47,099 nt of DNA, from assembly GCA_021812945.1 (NCBI GenBank), contig JAKAMI010000004.1:1-47099 (forward strand), read 5' to 3'. The position numbers and the translations under genes were made by a program. This stretch comes from a bacterium (GTDB lineage: Bacteria; Patescibacteriota; UBA1384; XYA2-FULL-43-10; JAKAMI01). The notes beneath the pieces are model-generated. The model saw only the letters and a list, made by a program, of their open reading frames with translations. It made no database searches and was not told the origin of the DNA. This document shows positions 6,436 through 14,925 of the stretch, piece by piece (positions within the stretch are counted from its first letter, which is position 1; each line of letters starts with the position of its first letter).

Positions 6436-7581
6436 ATGGCGAAGAAAGCAATCTATTTAAATAAAGAAGAAGAACTACCGTTTCCGCCGCAGGTGGTGGA
6501 GCTTTTGCATCGCGGGCGCGATCACGGCTTTATTTCTCTCAAGGAGCTAGTCCAAGCGTATCCGGAGGCCGAAGACCAGCTCAAAGAGGTCGATGCGGTT
6601 TTTGATTACCTGCTGGAGAAAGGCGTCGATATCATGGATGCGCCGGGCGGGAATCTGTTCGAGAAAGTGCGTCAGGAGACGGCGGACATCATCGCCGCCG
6701 GCGATGAGATCCGGCCGGAGGACTTGGAGATCAAGGAATCGGACATTGTCGAGGTTTCCGACGACTCGGTGCGGATGTATCTGCGGGAGATCGGCCGGAT
6801 ACCGCTTTTAACCACCGAGGAAGAGATCAAACTAGCCAAGCGAATGGAAGCCGGCGACAAACTGGCCAAAAAACGGTTGGCTGAAGCCAACCTGCGTTTG
6901 GTGGTTTCCATTGCCAAGAAATACATCGGCCGCGGCCTTTCCCTATTGGATTTAATTCAAGAAGGCAACACCGGACTGATGCGGGCGGTGGAAAAGTTTG
7001 ATTACAAAAAAGGCTATAAATTTTCAACCTATGCCACCTGGTGGATTCGCCAGGCGATCACTCGGGCCATCGCCGACCAGGCCAGAACCATCCGGATTCC
7101 GGTGCATATGATTGAGATCATCAACAAACTGATCCGGGTGCAAAGACAGCTGGTGCAGGAGCTGGGACGCGAACCTAAGCCGGAGGAGATCGCCGATGTT
7201 TTGGGTATCGATGTTCAAAAAGTCGAACATATTATCAAAATATCTCAGGAAACAGTCTCGCTGGAGGCGCCGGTAGGGGAGGAGGAAGATTCCAAGCTCG
7301 GGGACTTTATCGAGGACGACAAGAATCTCTCGCCGGAGGAGTCGGCTATCAGTCAATTACTCAAAGGGCATATTGACGAATTTCTAGGTTATCTCTCCCC
7401 TCGCGAACAAAAGATCCTGAAAATGCGTTTCGGCTTGGCCGGCGAGCGTACTCACACCCTCGAAGAAGTCGGTCAGGAGTTCGGCGTGACCCGAGAACGT
7501 ATCCGCCAGATCGAAGCCAAGGCCCTCCAGAAACTCAAAAAACACGAGCGCTCAACGGAGCTGGAAGACTACCTTAAATAA
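6436..7581 (+). CDS. rpoD: Primary sigma factor RpoD (sigma70/SigA)
   Basis: Housekeeping sigma factor. From [13 protein letters not shown] (6436; 381 aa) it shows a short region 1.1, region 1.2 ([18 protein letters not shown]), region 2 with the [10 protein letters not shown] and [16 protein letters not shown] core that melts the -10, region 3 ([12 protein letters not shown]), and region 4.2 ([21 protein letters not shown]) that reads the -35. All core residues look intact, which fits the TTGACA/TATAAT-like promoters seen across the window. The start ten codons into the track ORF is chosen because the upstream residues are AT-rich and not family-like. A bidirectional terminator follows. Confidence 0.97.
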   Translation: MAKKAIYLNKEEELPFPPQVVELLHRGRDHGFISLKELVQAYPEAEDQLKEVDAVFDYLLEKGVDIMDAPGGNLFEKVRQETADIIAAGDEIRPEDLEIKESDIVEVSDDSVRMYLREIGRIPLLTTEEEIKLAKRMEAGDKLAKKRLAEANLRLVVSIAKKYIGRGLSLLDLIQEGNTGLMRAVEKFDYKKGYKFSTYATWWIRQAITRAIADQARTIRIPVHMIEIINKLIRVQRQLVQELGREPKPEEIADVLGIDVQKVEHIIKISQETVSLEAPVGEEEDSKLGDFIEDDKNLSPEESAISQLLKGHIDEFLGYLSPREQKILKMRFGLAGERTHTLEEVGQEFGVTRERIRQIEAKALQKLKKHERSTELEDYLK

Positions 7582-7620
7582 ATTACAAAGTCCAAAATCC
7601 AAATTTCAAAACGTATAAAT

Positions 7621-7654
7621 CTAAAATCACCCGAAAATACGCGGGTGATTTTAG
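7621..7654. terminator. Bidirectional intrinsic terminator after rpoD
   Basis: CTAAAATCACCCG/CGGGTGATTTTAG, a perfect 13-bp stem between convergent rpoD and the coiled-coil gene, T-rich on both sides. Confidence 0.85.
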
Positions 7655-7696
7655 TTAAGCAAACTAGAAAATCGTTGATATTGCCAGAACAATTTG

Positions 7697-8074
7697 TCAC
7701 GAAGCCAGCTTGAGATGCTTTTCGATAGTTTTGATTTTGGCTTCCAAGCGGTCTTGCCGGACGACACCGAAATATCTTTCTTGATCTAATTTTTGTAAGA
7801 TGCCGGTTTGTTTTTCCAGAATATCATGCACCCAAACGTTGTCTTTTCCGAGTTTATTCAAGCGTTTTTCTATTTCTTCAAACCGACCATCAACCCGAGT
7901 GAACTCGCCCGATATCTCTTTTCGAAACCCCATAAACTCGTCCGACACCTCTTTTCGAAAATCCGTGAACTCGCCGGATACTTCTTTTCGGAATCTAATA
8001 AATTCGTCGGCAACCATTTGCCGAAAATCGTTAATTATTTCAACAATTTCTTCATTTTCAATTTTTTTCTTCAT
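7697..8074 (-). CDS. Coiled-coil protein with 11-residue tandem repeats
   Basis: A 125-aa charged, wholly helical protein. Residues about 23-58 contain three near-identical 11-residue units of the type DEFxxFRKEVS / GEFTDFRKEVS / DEFMGFRKEIS, repeated also at the DNA level. A hendecad repeat favours a right-handed or straight coiled coil. The rest (RFEEIEKRLNKL, LEAKIKTIEKHLKL) continues as a heptad coil. There is no signal peptide or membrane segment. Function is unknown; such proteins often act as scaffolds or partners of a membrane protein. The DNA repeats imply easy expansion and contraction. Confidence 0.7.
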   Translation of the reverse strand: MKKKIENEEIVEIINDFRQMVADEFIRFRKEVSGEFTDFRKEVSDEFMGFRKEISGEFTRVDGRFEEIEKRLNKLGKDNVWVHDILEKQTGILQKLDQERYFGVVRQDRLEAKIKTIEKHLKLAS

Positions 8075-8112
8075 GTTTTTTTAATTCTACTCCCGGTAAA
8101 AATAATGTCAAA

Positions 8113-9900
8113 TCAACTTTTGTTTATGGTCACACTCGTCTCGGCAGAGTTGCCGGCGGCGTCATAAGCCTTGGCTTTCAGAGTATAGCTGCCGTTGGGA
8201 GTACCGTGACTCTGCCAGGTCCGAGAAATGGAGCTTGAGTTCTCGGTAGCCACCAAGGTGTTGTTAATATAAAACTCCATTTTTACCACCCCGACATTGT
8301 CACTGCCGATAGCAGTGATGTTCAGGTTGCCGCTGTCCCAACTGTAAGGACTGGTCGAAGGCGAAGCGATCTGAACCGTCGGGATCTCAGTGTCACCGCC
8401 TGTCTGATTGCCTATAATAATAGTGATCTCTTTGGTAGTGGTGTTGAGACCGTCGCTGGCGACTACTTTGAGCTGGTGATTTCCGTTGGGATAACTTAAG
8501 GTGTTTATGGCGACCGCAAAGGGGGCGATCGTTTTGGTATCCAGAAGAGCGCTATCAAGATAAAAATTGGCGTTGTCAACCTTTACATCGTCCGTGATAT
8601 CGGCACTGAAATTGATTGTGCCGCTAACGGTTTGCCCGTTGGTCGGCGAGGTTATATTCACCGCCGGCGGAGTCGAATCGACGGCCTGGTTGTTTATCGA
8701 AATATTCTCGGCGGCATCTTGGCAATTGTTGCTTTGGTCGCAGGCTGTCGCTTTCAAACTGTAAGCGCCGTTTTGCTTGCTTTTAGAATTGAAACTAAGT
8801 TGCCAGAAATCTCCGGACTTGGCAGCGAGTCCAAGTGAGTCGCTGTTCAAAAAGTATTCGACTTTGGAAACCGCCACGTTGTCGGTAGCGGCGGCCGCCA
8901 AGCTGATCGTACCAGTTAGCACGGCATTGGCCGCCGGACTCAGGATCGAGATGGTTGGGGCGACGGTATCGGAAGCTCCGCTAGCCCGACCGAAACTCAA
9001 AAACCAATTGCGAGTCCCGGGGTCGGAAGGGTAGCCGTAAGTAGCGGCCATCTGCTGATTTTTGAACGGGGAAAAAAGATATTTGTAATCTTCGGCCACA
9101 ATTTCCGCATCGCAATTGGCCCAGCCTTTGGAGTAATCAGGCGCGGTAGTAGTCATGGAGAGCGGGCGGGCTTGGTAGTAACTATCGGGAAATCTGGCGC
9201 TATATGGGATCTGATAGGTCAGCCATTTATTATAAAGAGAAAAATGGTGACCGTATTCGTGAGCCAGAGTCATCTCCAGATACTCTAAAATGTAGGGCGA
9301 GCTGGCATAATAGTAAACATTTAAATCGATGTAGGCATAAACTGAAGTGATGCGGGTACCATCGGTAGAATAGGCTCCGTTGTACATCCCGCTCCAGCCG
9401 GAGGCGCCGGCATCGACGAAGCGGATTTCGTGGAGCGAGGGCAACTCTTGTTTGGTCCAGAGAAGCGAGGTCGCCATATAACTTTTGAGCGAGTTGATCA
9501 AATAACCGTATTTGCCGGTGGTATCGATCACGTTCAGGTCATAAGGAGTACCGGCGGTTGGGGTTTGGCTGGCGAAACCGTTGAGTTTGCTGACAGTCTC
9601 GGAGCCGATCGATCCCTCGGAGACTATGGTGGTTTTGCCGACGGTTTTAGTCGAAAGGTCGGTATTTTGATGAACTGGAGGATTTTTATCAAGGGCGTTT
9701 AAGGCGTCTTTGGAGACGTCAACATTTCCAGCAGTTGTGTTTCCCGAATGGTTTAGAGTTACCGAAATCTGCTTGTTCCGTGGGACCAAATAGCTAAAAA
9801 TAAGATAACCACAGAAAGCCAAAAACAAGACCAGGAAAATCCCCGGCACAAGGTAATCGTGAAACTTATGAGGTTTTTTAGGGATGAAGTCTGGATCCAT
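8113..9900 (-). CDS. Membrane-anchored gluzincin-like metalloprotease with Ig-like repeats
   Basis: 595 aa. One transmembrane anchor at residues about 18-40 follows a basic KKPHKFHDY start, so the bulk is outside the cell. A zinc site LAHEYGHHF (HExxH) sits near residue 214, and AEIVAEDYKYLF about 50 residues later supplies a likely third Glu ligand, a gluzincin layout. The C-terminal half has three Ig-like domains of about 95 residues, each starting near a (T)PT(I/V)xIxSP motif with DNVxVxKVEFYxNxxL, typical of bacterial adhesion modules. It is probably a surface protease that binds host cells or polymers, which is inference. An AGAAT-type -10 (TAGAAT, 9915-9910) lies nine bases before the ATG. 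Confidence 0.75.
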   Translation of the reverse strand: MDPDFIPKKPHKFHDYLVPGIFLVLFLAFCGYLIFSYLVPRNKQISVTLNHSGNTTAGNVDVSKDALNALDKNPPVHQNTDLSTKTVGKTTIVSEGSIGSETVSKLNGFASQTPTAGTPYDLNVIDTTGKYGYLINSLKSYMATSLLWTKQELPSLHEIRFVDAGASGWSGMYNGAYSTDGTRITSVYAYIDLNVYYYASSPYILEYLEMTLAHEYGHHFSLYNKWLTYQIPYSARFPDSYYQARPLSMTTTAPDYSKGWANCDAEIVAEDYKYLFSPFKNQQMAATYGYPSDPGTRNWFLSFGRASGASDTVAPTISILSPAANAVLTGTISLAAAATDNVAVSKVEYFLNSDSLGLAAKSGDFWQLSFNSKSKQNGAYSLKATACDQSNNCQDAAENISINNQAVDSTPPAVNITSPTNGQTVSGTINFSADITDDVKVDNANFYLDSALLDTKTIAPFAVAINTLSYPNGNHQLKVVASDGLNTTTKEITIIIGNQTGGDTEIPTVQIASPSTSPYSWDSGNLNITAIGSDNVGVVKMEFYINNTLVATENSSSISRTWQSHGTPNGSYTLKAKAYDAAGNSAETSVTINKS

Positions 9901-10009
9901 GCTAGTTTTATTCTAGCAAAAATTAAAAAAAGTTGGTATCCTAGGGATAGTGACAGTTATCAGTGGTCGGTTTTCCGCCGAAGTTATAATAAAATAGTTA
10001 TTACAAGTT

Positions 10010-10462
10010 ATGAAAAAGAATGTACGCTACAAAAACGAGTATCAAAACAAAGGGCATGAGTGTAAAAATCTGGTGATTCGCTGTATGGACTTTCGGTTTA
10101 CGCCATACATAAAAGGGCTGCTGGACCAAATGTATGCCGATGAGGGCGGGTTTGAGAGTTACGATTCGCCCGGTGTCGGCGCCGGAGCTTCAAAAGCGAT
10201 CATTGACCAAGGTTCGCGGCCAGTGGTCTTTTCTTCTATCGACATTGCCGTTCAAAAACATCAGGCCAAAAGGGTCGTAGTGATCGATCACATAGATTGC
10301 GGCGCCTACGGGGGTAGCAGCCAATTCGAAAGTCCTGAAAAAGAGGAGGAGTTTCACATTATCAAACTGAAAGAGGCCGGAGAGATTCTGAAAGATAAAT
10401 ATCCGGAGCTTGAAGTAGTCTTGCTTTATCAAGACTGGGACATGCTAACGCTTATAAAATGA
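10010..10462 (+). CDS. Beta-carbonic-anhydrase-like protein
   Basis: 150 aa. The zinc-site pattern of beta-carbonic anhydrases is present: C25-M-D27-F-R29 and, about 70 residues on, H94-I-D-C97-GAYGG. In true enzymes the two Cys and His bind zinc and the Asp/Arg pair gates it, hydrating CO2 to bicarbonate. It is short for the family (about 200 aa) and reads more like the carbonic-anhydrase-related group seen in small genomes, so activity is uncertain. A TATAAT (9985-9990) lies 19 bases before the ATG and no Shine-Dalgarno is visible. Bicarbonate supply for carbamoyl phosphate would fit the pyrimidine genes, but that is speculation. Confidence 0.75.
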   Translation: MKKNVRYKNEYQNKGHECKNLVIRCMDFRFTPYIKGLLDQMYADEGGFESYDSPGVGAGASKAIIDQGSRPVVFSSIDIAVQKHQAKRVVVIDHIDCGAYGGSSQFESPEKEEEFHIIKLKEAGEILKDKYPELEVVLLYQDWDMLTLIK

Positions 10463-10565
10463 AGCAGTGACCGCCACAGATCTACGCCACAGATTGGGAC
10501 CGATCGGCCTTGAATCAGTGGAGTTCATCAGTGGAGGTTGCTCAACAATAAATATTGGAGGGATG

Positions 10566-11384
10566 ATGGCAGCGGATCCGATTCAAAATAACCAATCTGC
10601 AACTAATGCGCCGGTGATGAGCAACGATCTAAACACTAAGGCAACTTCTGTCAAAGAGGAGGAACTTCCAAACCCGCTAGACGATGCGACTAAAGCGAAT
10701 TTACCGGACTTCTCTCAGGTCAGCGACAAGAATCAACTTGATCAAGATGTAGTGGCTAAGGAGCCCGATTTGACGACGGAGGAAAAACTACCGGAGGAGC
10801 TGAAACTTTCTTCGGAGAACGAGGCGGGACAACCCCAAGGCTCTGAGATGATGCAGCCTACGGTTTCGCCACCGACCACGACCGAGCCGGCGGTTTCCGA
10901 TCAAACACAACCGGATCAACCGGTTGCCGCCTCGGCGAATCCACAAATCAACCAGTCCATGAGTCAGCCAATCCCCAATCCAGACTTGGCAAATGCTTTC
11001 GGTGTCGGCCAGCCGCAAACTGCGGCACTATCCTCTCAAATACCGGATGAGATTAAAGGCTGGAACTGGGGGGCATTTTTCCTAAGTTGGATCTGGGCTA
11101 TCGGCAACCAAGTTTGGATCGGGCTTTTAGCCATCCTCGGCCCTCTATGGCTACCGATGATAATTATTTTAGGGGTAAAGGGCAACGAGTGGGCTTGGCA
11201 GGCTCGCAAGTTCGCCTCGGTCGAGGATTTTAGAAAGACTCAATCAGCCTGGGTTAAATGGGGTATAGTATTGTTCGCTCTGCAAGTCATTATTATCATC
11301 TTGGTCGTTTCAGCCGTAGTCAGCGCCTACCGTTCCAACTCCACCACCACAACCTCCACTCCGACTTACCAGTATCAATATTAG
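10566..11384 (+). CDS. Membrane protein with disordered N-terminus
   Basis: Start placed at 10566 (272 aa), just after TTGGAGGG; ATG 10563 is the alternative, and the track's extra 33 residues precede the ribosome site. Residues 1-160 are rich in Pro, Gln, Thr and Glu and look disordered. Then comes IPDEIKGWNWGAFFLSWIWAIGNQVW, a motif of small bacterial membrane proteins with a Trp-rich amphipathic entry, two or three hydrophobic helices, and a WAWQARKFASVEDFRKTQ linker. The tail is Ser/Thr/Tyr-rich. A relation to DUF2628-type proteins is likely but unproven. Function is unknown. Confidence 0.65.
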   Translation: MAADPIQNNQSATNAPVMSNDLNTKATSVKEEELPNPLDDATKANLPDFSQVSDKNQLDQDVVAKEPDLTTEEKLPEELKLSSENEAGQPQGSEMMQPTVSPPTTTEPAVSDQTQPDQPVAASANPQINQSMSQPIPNPDLANAFGVGQPQTAALSSQIPDEIKGWNWGAFFLSWIWAIGNQVWIGLLAILGPLWLPMIIILGVKGNEWAWQARKFASVEDFRKTQSAWVKWGIVLFALQVIIIILVVSAVVSAYRSNSTTTTSTPTYQYQY

Positions 11385-11407
11385 TTGGATATCAGCGATC
11401 TATAAAG

Positions 11408-11440
11408 CGATAACGGCCCCCGCGAGGGAGGCCGTTATCG
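11408..11440 (-). terminator. Hairpin after the micro-membrane-protein pair
   Basis: CGATAACGGCC/GGCCGTTATCG, a perfect 11-bp stem with an 11-base loop, downstream of the 31-aa gene on the minus strand and also after the plus-strand membrane gene. The T run is weak (GCTTTATAG), so it may act as a processing hairpin. Confidence 0.6.
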
Positions 11441-11474
11441 GTCAGAACGTGCGGAGTTGTTGAGAGCTCGACCT

Positions 11475-11570
11475 CTACGGAGTATATCGCGCGAGCACAA
11501 TTTCTGCGGCGATGAGAGTGAAAAAGACCCCCCAAAGCCACCAAGGACACTCCTTGAGCGCATCTCGCAT
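11475..11570 (-). CDS. 31-aa single-pass micro-membrane protein
   Basis: Below the ORF-track limit and in a different frame from the listed 64-aa ORF. MRDALKECPWWLWGVFFT... is a short polar start followed by about 20 hydrophobic residues ending ARYTP. GGGAGG lies five bases before the ATG, one of the best ribosome sites in the window. It lies 65 bases downstream of a second micro-protein on the same strand and is followed by a hairpin. The membrane placement is clear from composition. Function, perhaps regulation of a larger membrane complex, is unknown. Confidence 0.6.
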   Translation of the reverse strand: MRDALKECPWWLWGVFFTLIAAEIVLARYTP

Positions 11571-11635
11571 TTCTGCCTCCCTTCACAACGGATCGCTGGC
11601 TGACTCTAGTGGTTCATTCTCAATTGTGTATTGGC

Positions 11636-11746
11636 TTAGCCGAAAAAGAGGATGGTCAGGACGAAGACGACGACCAAAAGACCGAAGCAGGTGTCGCCGC
11701 TATAGCAGGCCGTGCCGTAGCTGGAAGATTGCTTGTTGTCTGCCAT
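11636..11746 (-). CDS. 36-aa Gly/Ser/Cys micro-membrane protein (YjcZ-like look)
   Basis: Not in the ORF track. MADNKQSSSYGTACYSGD... has a Ser/Tyr/Gly-rich head with two Cys, followed by a 16-residue hydrophobic tail (FGLLVVVFVLTILFFG) that ends at the stop. The shape recalls the tiny YjcZ-type proteins of Firmicutes, but I claim no homology. No Shine-Dalgarno is visible; the leader is AT-rich, so a leaderless or weak start is possible. The second micro-gene follows 65 bases later, suggesting one transcript. Confidence 0.5.
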   Translation of the reverse strand: MADNKQSSSYGTACYSGDTCFGLLVVVFVLTILFFG

Positions 11747-11960
11747 GAGAAATTTATCAATGCTAATGGCTTCATATTAGCAAAAAATCGAAGCGTCGAA
11801 AATACTTCTCCTACTGAAGTACTAATTTCACGAATGTGCGGATATCATTGTTTGCGTCATCCTGGACTAGCATAACGATGAAAGATTCCATAATAAAATG
11901 GTACAGACCGTGGAATTGTTTGTCGACGATTCCTCAGAATAACGTACTAAATCAGACTCC

Positions 11961-12638
11961 TTAGGATGATGTAGATACCAGCTTGCCGTCGCGAAGACGG
12001 AAGGTTTGTTTTGCGTCCTTGGAGATTGATTCATCGTGGGTTACGGCAACGATGGTAGTATTTTCAGTTTTAGCCAAGTTTTCAAGCAATTTAACGATTA
12101 CCTTACCAGTGGCGGAATCAAGATTGCCGGTCGGTTCATCGGCCAGTATTAGGCTTGGTTTGTTGGATAGCGCTCTGGCTATAGCGACTCTTTGCTGTTC
12201 GCCACCGGAGAGTCTGGTAGGTTTTCGGTTAAATTTTTCTTCGGTAATACCAACCTCTTTTAGAAGCCTGGCGGCTCTTTTTTTACGCTCGGTTTTTTTG
12301 AGGCCGGCAAATTCCATTGGCAGCATAACATTTTCAATCGCCGTCAAATTTGGCACCAGATTGTAACCCTGAAAGACGAAACCGATTTTGTTCCGACGAT
12401 AATCAATCAGTTTGCGATCGCCCAGCCGGCAGATATCCCTGTCGTCGACCAGAATCTGGCCGCTGGTTGGGCGATCAAGCGCTCCCAAAAGTGAAAGCAG
12501 AGTAGTTTTACCGCTGCCGCTCTTGCCGACAATGGCGGCAAAAGTTCCGTCCGCCACTTCAAGCGAGATGTTATCAACAGCATTGACGAAGCTGTCGCCG
12601 GATTTGAATTTTTTACTGACAGACATGATCTTAAGCAT
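11961..12638 (-). CDS. ABC transporter ATPase, MacB/LolD type
   Basis: 225 aa, the usual length for a stand-alone nucleotide-binding subunit. Walker A GKSGSGKTT, Q-loop VFQGYNLVPNLT, signature LSGGEQQRVAIARAL, Walker B LILADEPTGNLD and the His switch VTHD are all intact, with the DEPTGNLD wording of the MacB/LolD/FtsE group. It pairs with the permease just upstream in transcription (70-base AT-rich gap). In this family ATP hydrolysis drives mechanical transmission to extracytoplasmic partners, for export of peptides, lipoproteins or toxic compounds. Confidence 0.95.
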   Translation of the reverse strand: MLKIMSVSKKFKSGDSFVNAVDNISLEVADGTFAAIVGKSGSGKTTLLSLLGALDRPTSGQILVDDRDICRLGDRKLIDYRRNKIGFVFQGYNLVPNLTAIENVMLPMEFAGLKKTERKKRAARLLKEVGITEEKFNRKPTRLSGGEQQRVAIARALSNKPSLILADEPTGNLDSATGKVIVKLLENLAKTENTTIVAVTHDESISKDAKQTFRLRDGKLVSTSS

Positions 12639-12707
12639 ATCTACCTCGAATTTTTAATTTTCAATGAATTTTAAATTCGAAAATGTTAAAAATTATAAAA
12701 TTATAAA

Positions 12708-14099
12708 TTATTCGGAACGAAGGACTTCCGCCGGACGGATTTTAGAAATAATGAAGGCGGGAATGGCGCTACCCAATATTGCGACTAGTACAGCTGCCCC
12801 GAGACCGTATAAAATAATCTCAGCCCCAACATTTGTATGAAGATTGCGTAGGGCATTTCCCGCACTGTTGCCAAAGCCGGCTCCCAATCTTAACAATTGT
12901 CGTCCGGTGCCGCCACCGGCTGTTGTTTGGTTCGAAGATACGGCATTATTAACCAAAACACTGAGAATAGGATTGCTCAGAGCCAGACCCAGGATCATGC
13001 CGACTACGCTGCTGATCAGGGTTAACACCAACGATTCAACGGTAAATTGAGTGGCGATTATAAAGTTGGAAGCGCCTATAGCTTTTAACACTCCGATTTC
13101 GCGCCGGCGTTCACGAACGATCATTACCATGGTTAGAAAGATGATTATTGATCCGGCCACCAACGCGCCCACCAGGCTATAAAACGAAATGTTTTTAATA
13201 TTTTGCAGGGGAGCGATGGCCTGATTGGAGGCGTCTTGTTGAGAAGAAACGTCTACGGTGCTGCCGAGTTTATCTTTGATTGCCGTTTGGACAGCTGAGA
13301 CATTATCAATAGAGTTGACCTCAACAATCACAGTGTTGATAGCACCGGCTTGGCCGGAAAGATTTTGCACGGTTTTTATCGGCATTACTATGGTGGCATT
13401 GGCGAACTCGCTGCCGGCATCAAAAATTCCAGTCACGGTAATTGTCTGCCCGTAAGCTAGAAAAGTTGAACCGACCGACAGGTTATTTTTGGCCGCCAGG
13501 GCGGTGCCGATCATTGCCAGATTATCTGAAGAATTACTGTCAATCTTGTTACCGCTTAAGATGTCGAATTTGCTTATACCAAGAGAACTAAGACCGGTCA
13601 CAGAACTTAAATCGCTAACTCCAGTTAACATAATCGGCACAGAAAAAGTACCCAAAGAGGTAGAGCCGCCGTTTTCGTTCGCCCGCTGGCGGTTGCCAAA
13701 AGAGCCCGGCGAAATGGAAGAATCCAGATTGGTGGTATTATTGGCGATTGTATTGTTTTGTGATTGCGGGCCGCCTGTCGGAATAGTGGAACCGTTTTTT
13801 CTTAATCTATCAGATAGGGTTTTGGTAACCGAAGCGACATTCGGAATCGCGGAAATGTCGGAGGCTTTCTGATCGGTCAGTAGTTCGCCGCCACCCTCAA
13901 AACCACGGACTCCGGCGGGGGAGACTGTAACGATATTGCCGATAGAGCTTTTAACATTATCAATCTTTGCCTGAACGGTTTTTAGAGACATTAGCATCAC
14001 AAGCGCCATGCTGATTGAGACTGCTAAAATAAAAACGATCGAAATAGTACGAATACTGTTTCTGAAAGCATTCAAAAAACCGCGTTTGATTGTGCCCAC
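12708..14099 (-). CDS. ABC transporter permease, MacB/FtsX type
   Basis: 463 aa. TM1 near residues 15-38 is followed by a large extracellular MacB-like domain with a Ser/Asn/Gly-rich insert near residues 100-150, then three C-terminal helices. The FtsX-domain hallmark RERRREIGVLKAIGAS sits after TM2, with PxxII(S/A)KIRPAEVLR at the C-terminus. This is the standard four-helix MacB topology. It partners the ATPase that follows. A terminator separates it from the DUF5666-like gene upstream, so it may have its own promoter or depend on read-through. Confidence 0.93.
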   Translation of the reverse strand: MGTIKRGFLNAFRNSIRTISIVFILAVSISMALVMLMSLKTVQAKIDNVKSSIGNIVTVSPAGVRGFEGGGELLTDQKASDISAIPNVASVTKTLSDRLRKNGSTIPTGGPQSQNNTIANNTTNLDSSISPGSFGNRQRANENGGSTSLGTFSVPIMLTGVSDLSSVTGLSSLGISKFDILSGNKIDSNSSDNLAMIGTALAAKNNLSVGSTFLAYGQTITVTGIFDAGSEFANATIVMPIKTVQNLSGQAGAINTVIVEVNSIDNVSAVQTAIKDKLGSTVDVSSQQDASNQAIAPLQNIKNISFYSLVGALVAGSIIIFLTMVMIVRERRREIGVLKAIGASNFIIATQFTVESLVLTLISSVVGMILGLALSNPILSVLVNNAVSSNQTTAGGGTGRQLLRLGAGFGNSAGNALRNLHTNVGAEIILYGLGAAVLVAILGSAIPAFIISKIRPAEVLRSE

Positions 14100-14154
14100 T
14101 TAGACCTCCGTGAATAGCCAATAGTTGATAATTATTATGAATAAAGATCGCAAC

Positions 14155-14193
14155 AAAAACGGCCGGCGCAGGGAGGGGACACCGGCCGTTTTT
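14155..14193. terminator. Intrinsic terminator between the DUF5666-like gene and the ABC permease
   Basis: AAAAACGGCCGG/CCGGCCGTTTTT, a perfect 12-bp stem with T runs in both directions. It follows the stop of the 14203-14673 gene by nine bases. Confidence 0.9.
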
Positions 14194-14202
14194 GCTATTA
14201 TC

Positions 14203-14673
14203 CTAGCGGATAACGATTGAAGTCGCTTGAACGACGCCGTTGCTGTCTGACGCGCCGGAAACGACGATATTGTTGCCAACAATCAAGTCTAAGAGTTTGG
14301 CAATCTGGCTGTTTTTGCTAAACGAAGTGGTAGATTGGACATTAACCGCGATATCTTTAGTTCCGTTATTGATCGTCAAAGTATTGCCGTCAATCTTTGT
14401 TACGTCGCCGCTAACGCCTCGGTTAAGAAAACGCCGACCGATGGTTCCGCGACCCGCCATCCCGCGTCCGAGAAAGGCATTTTTTCCGATATTTACTTTG
14501 TTTTCAAATCTCGCGTGCCTGTTAGTGAATCTTGCCGCAGCCATCGCTCCGCCCAGAACAATTAAAACACCCACGACAACAAGCACTATTTTAGTTCCGT
14601 AATGATGATAACGTCCATCTTTCAGCTTGCTGTCATCTTGATTTTTAATTTCCTCAATCTTGTTCTCGTTCAT
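14203..14673 (-). CDS. Membrane-anchored DUF5666-like protein
   Basis: 156 aa. A polar cytoplasmic start is followed by one helix (VLVVVGVLIVLGGAMAAA, about 30-48), an Arg/Gly-rich linker, and a C-terminal beta domain (GDVTKIDGNTLTINNGTKDIAV ... NNIVVSGASDSNGVVQATSIVIR) with the OB-like DUF5666 pattern. The GGAAGGAG ribosome site is good. It sits between the two-component system and the ABC transporter and could be their extracytoplasmic sensor or accessory part, which is inference. The 31910 protein is a larger relative. Confidence 0.75.
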   Translation of the reverse strand: MNENKIEEIKNQDDSKLKDGRYHHYGTKIVLVVVGVLIVLGGAMAAARFTNRHARFENKVNIGKNAFLGRGMAGRGTIGRRFLNRGVSGDVTKIDGNTLTINNGTKDIAVNVQSTTSFSKNSQIAKLLDLIVGNNIVVSGASDSNGVVQATSIVIR

Positions 14674-14731
14674 ATACTCCTTCCTAAACTACACAGATTT
14701 TTACACGGATTGACACCGATATGGTTGATTG

Positions 14732-14777
14732 ATTATATCACGCCGATAACCATCACCGTGAGAGGTAATGGTTATCG
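14732..14777 (-). promoter_or_regulatory. Promoter and candidate operator for the DUF5666-like gene
   Basis: Minus-strand extended -10 TGATATAAT (TATAAT at 14737-14732), about 60 bases before the ATG. The -35 zone is replaced by a perfect 10-bp inverted repeat, CGATAACCAT/ATGGTTATCG (14744-14753, 14768-14777). A poor -35 with a palindrome there suits activator control, plausibly by the adjacent response regulator. Confidence 0.5.
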
Positions 14778-14925
14778 CCGATAGTTCTTAATCTAACCCG
14801 GGCAATTCATTGTAATCCTCCAAACATTTACTTTTACTCTCTAGCCGTTTTCGACCGCCTCAATCATAAAACAGCTATCTGAGAAAAAGCTTAAGATAAT
14901 AGCACTATCGTCCCCGCGGTGACGA

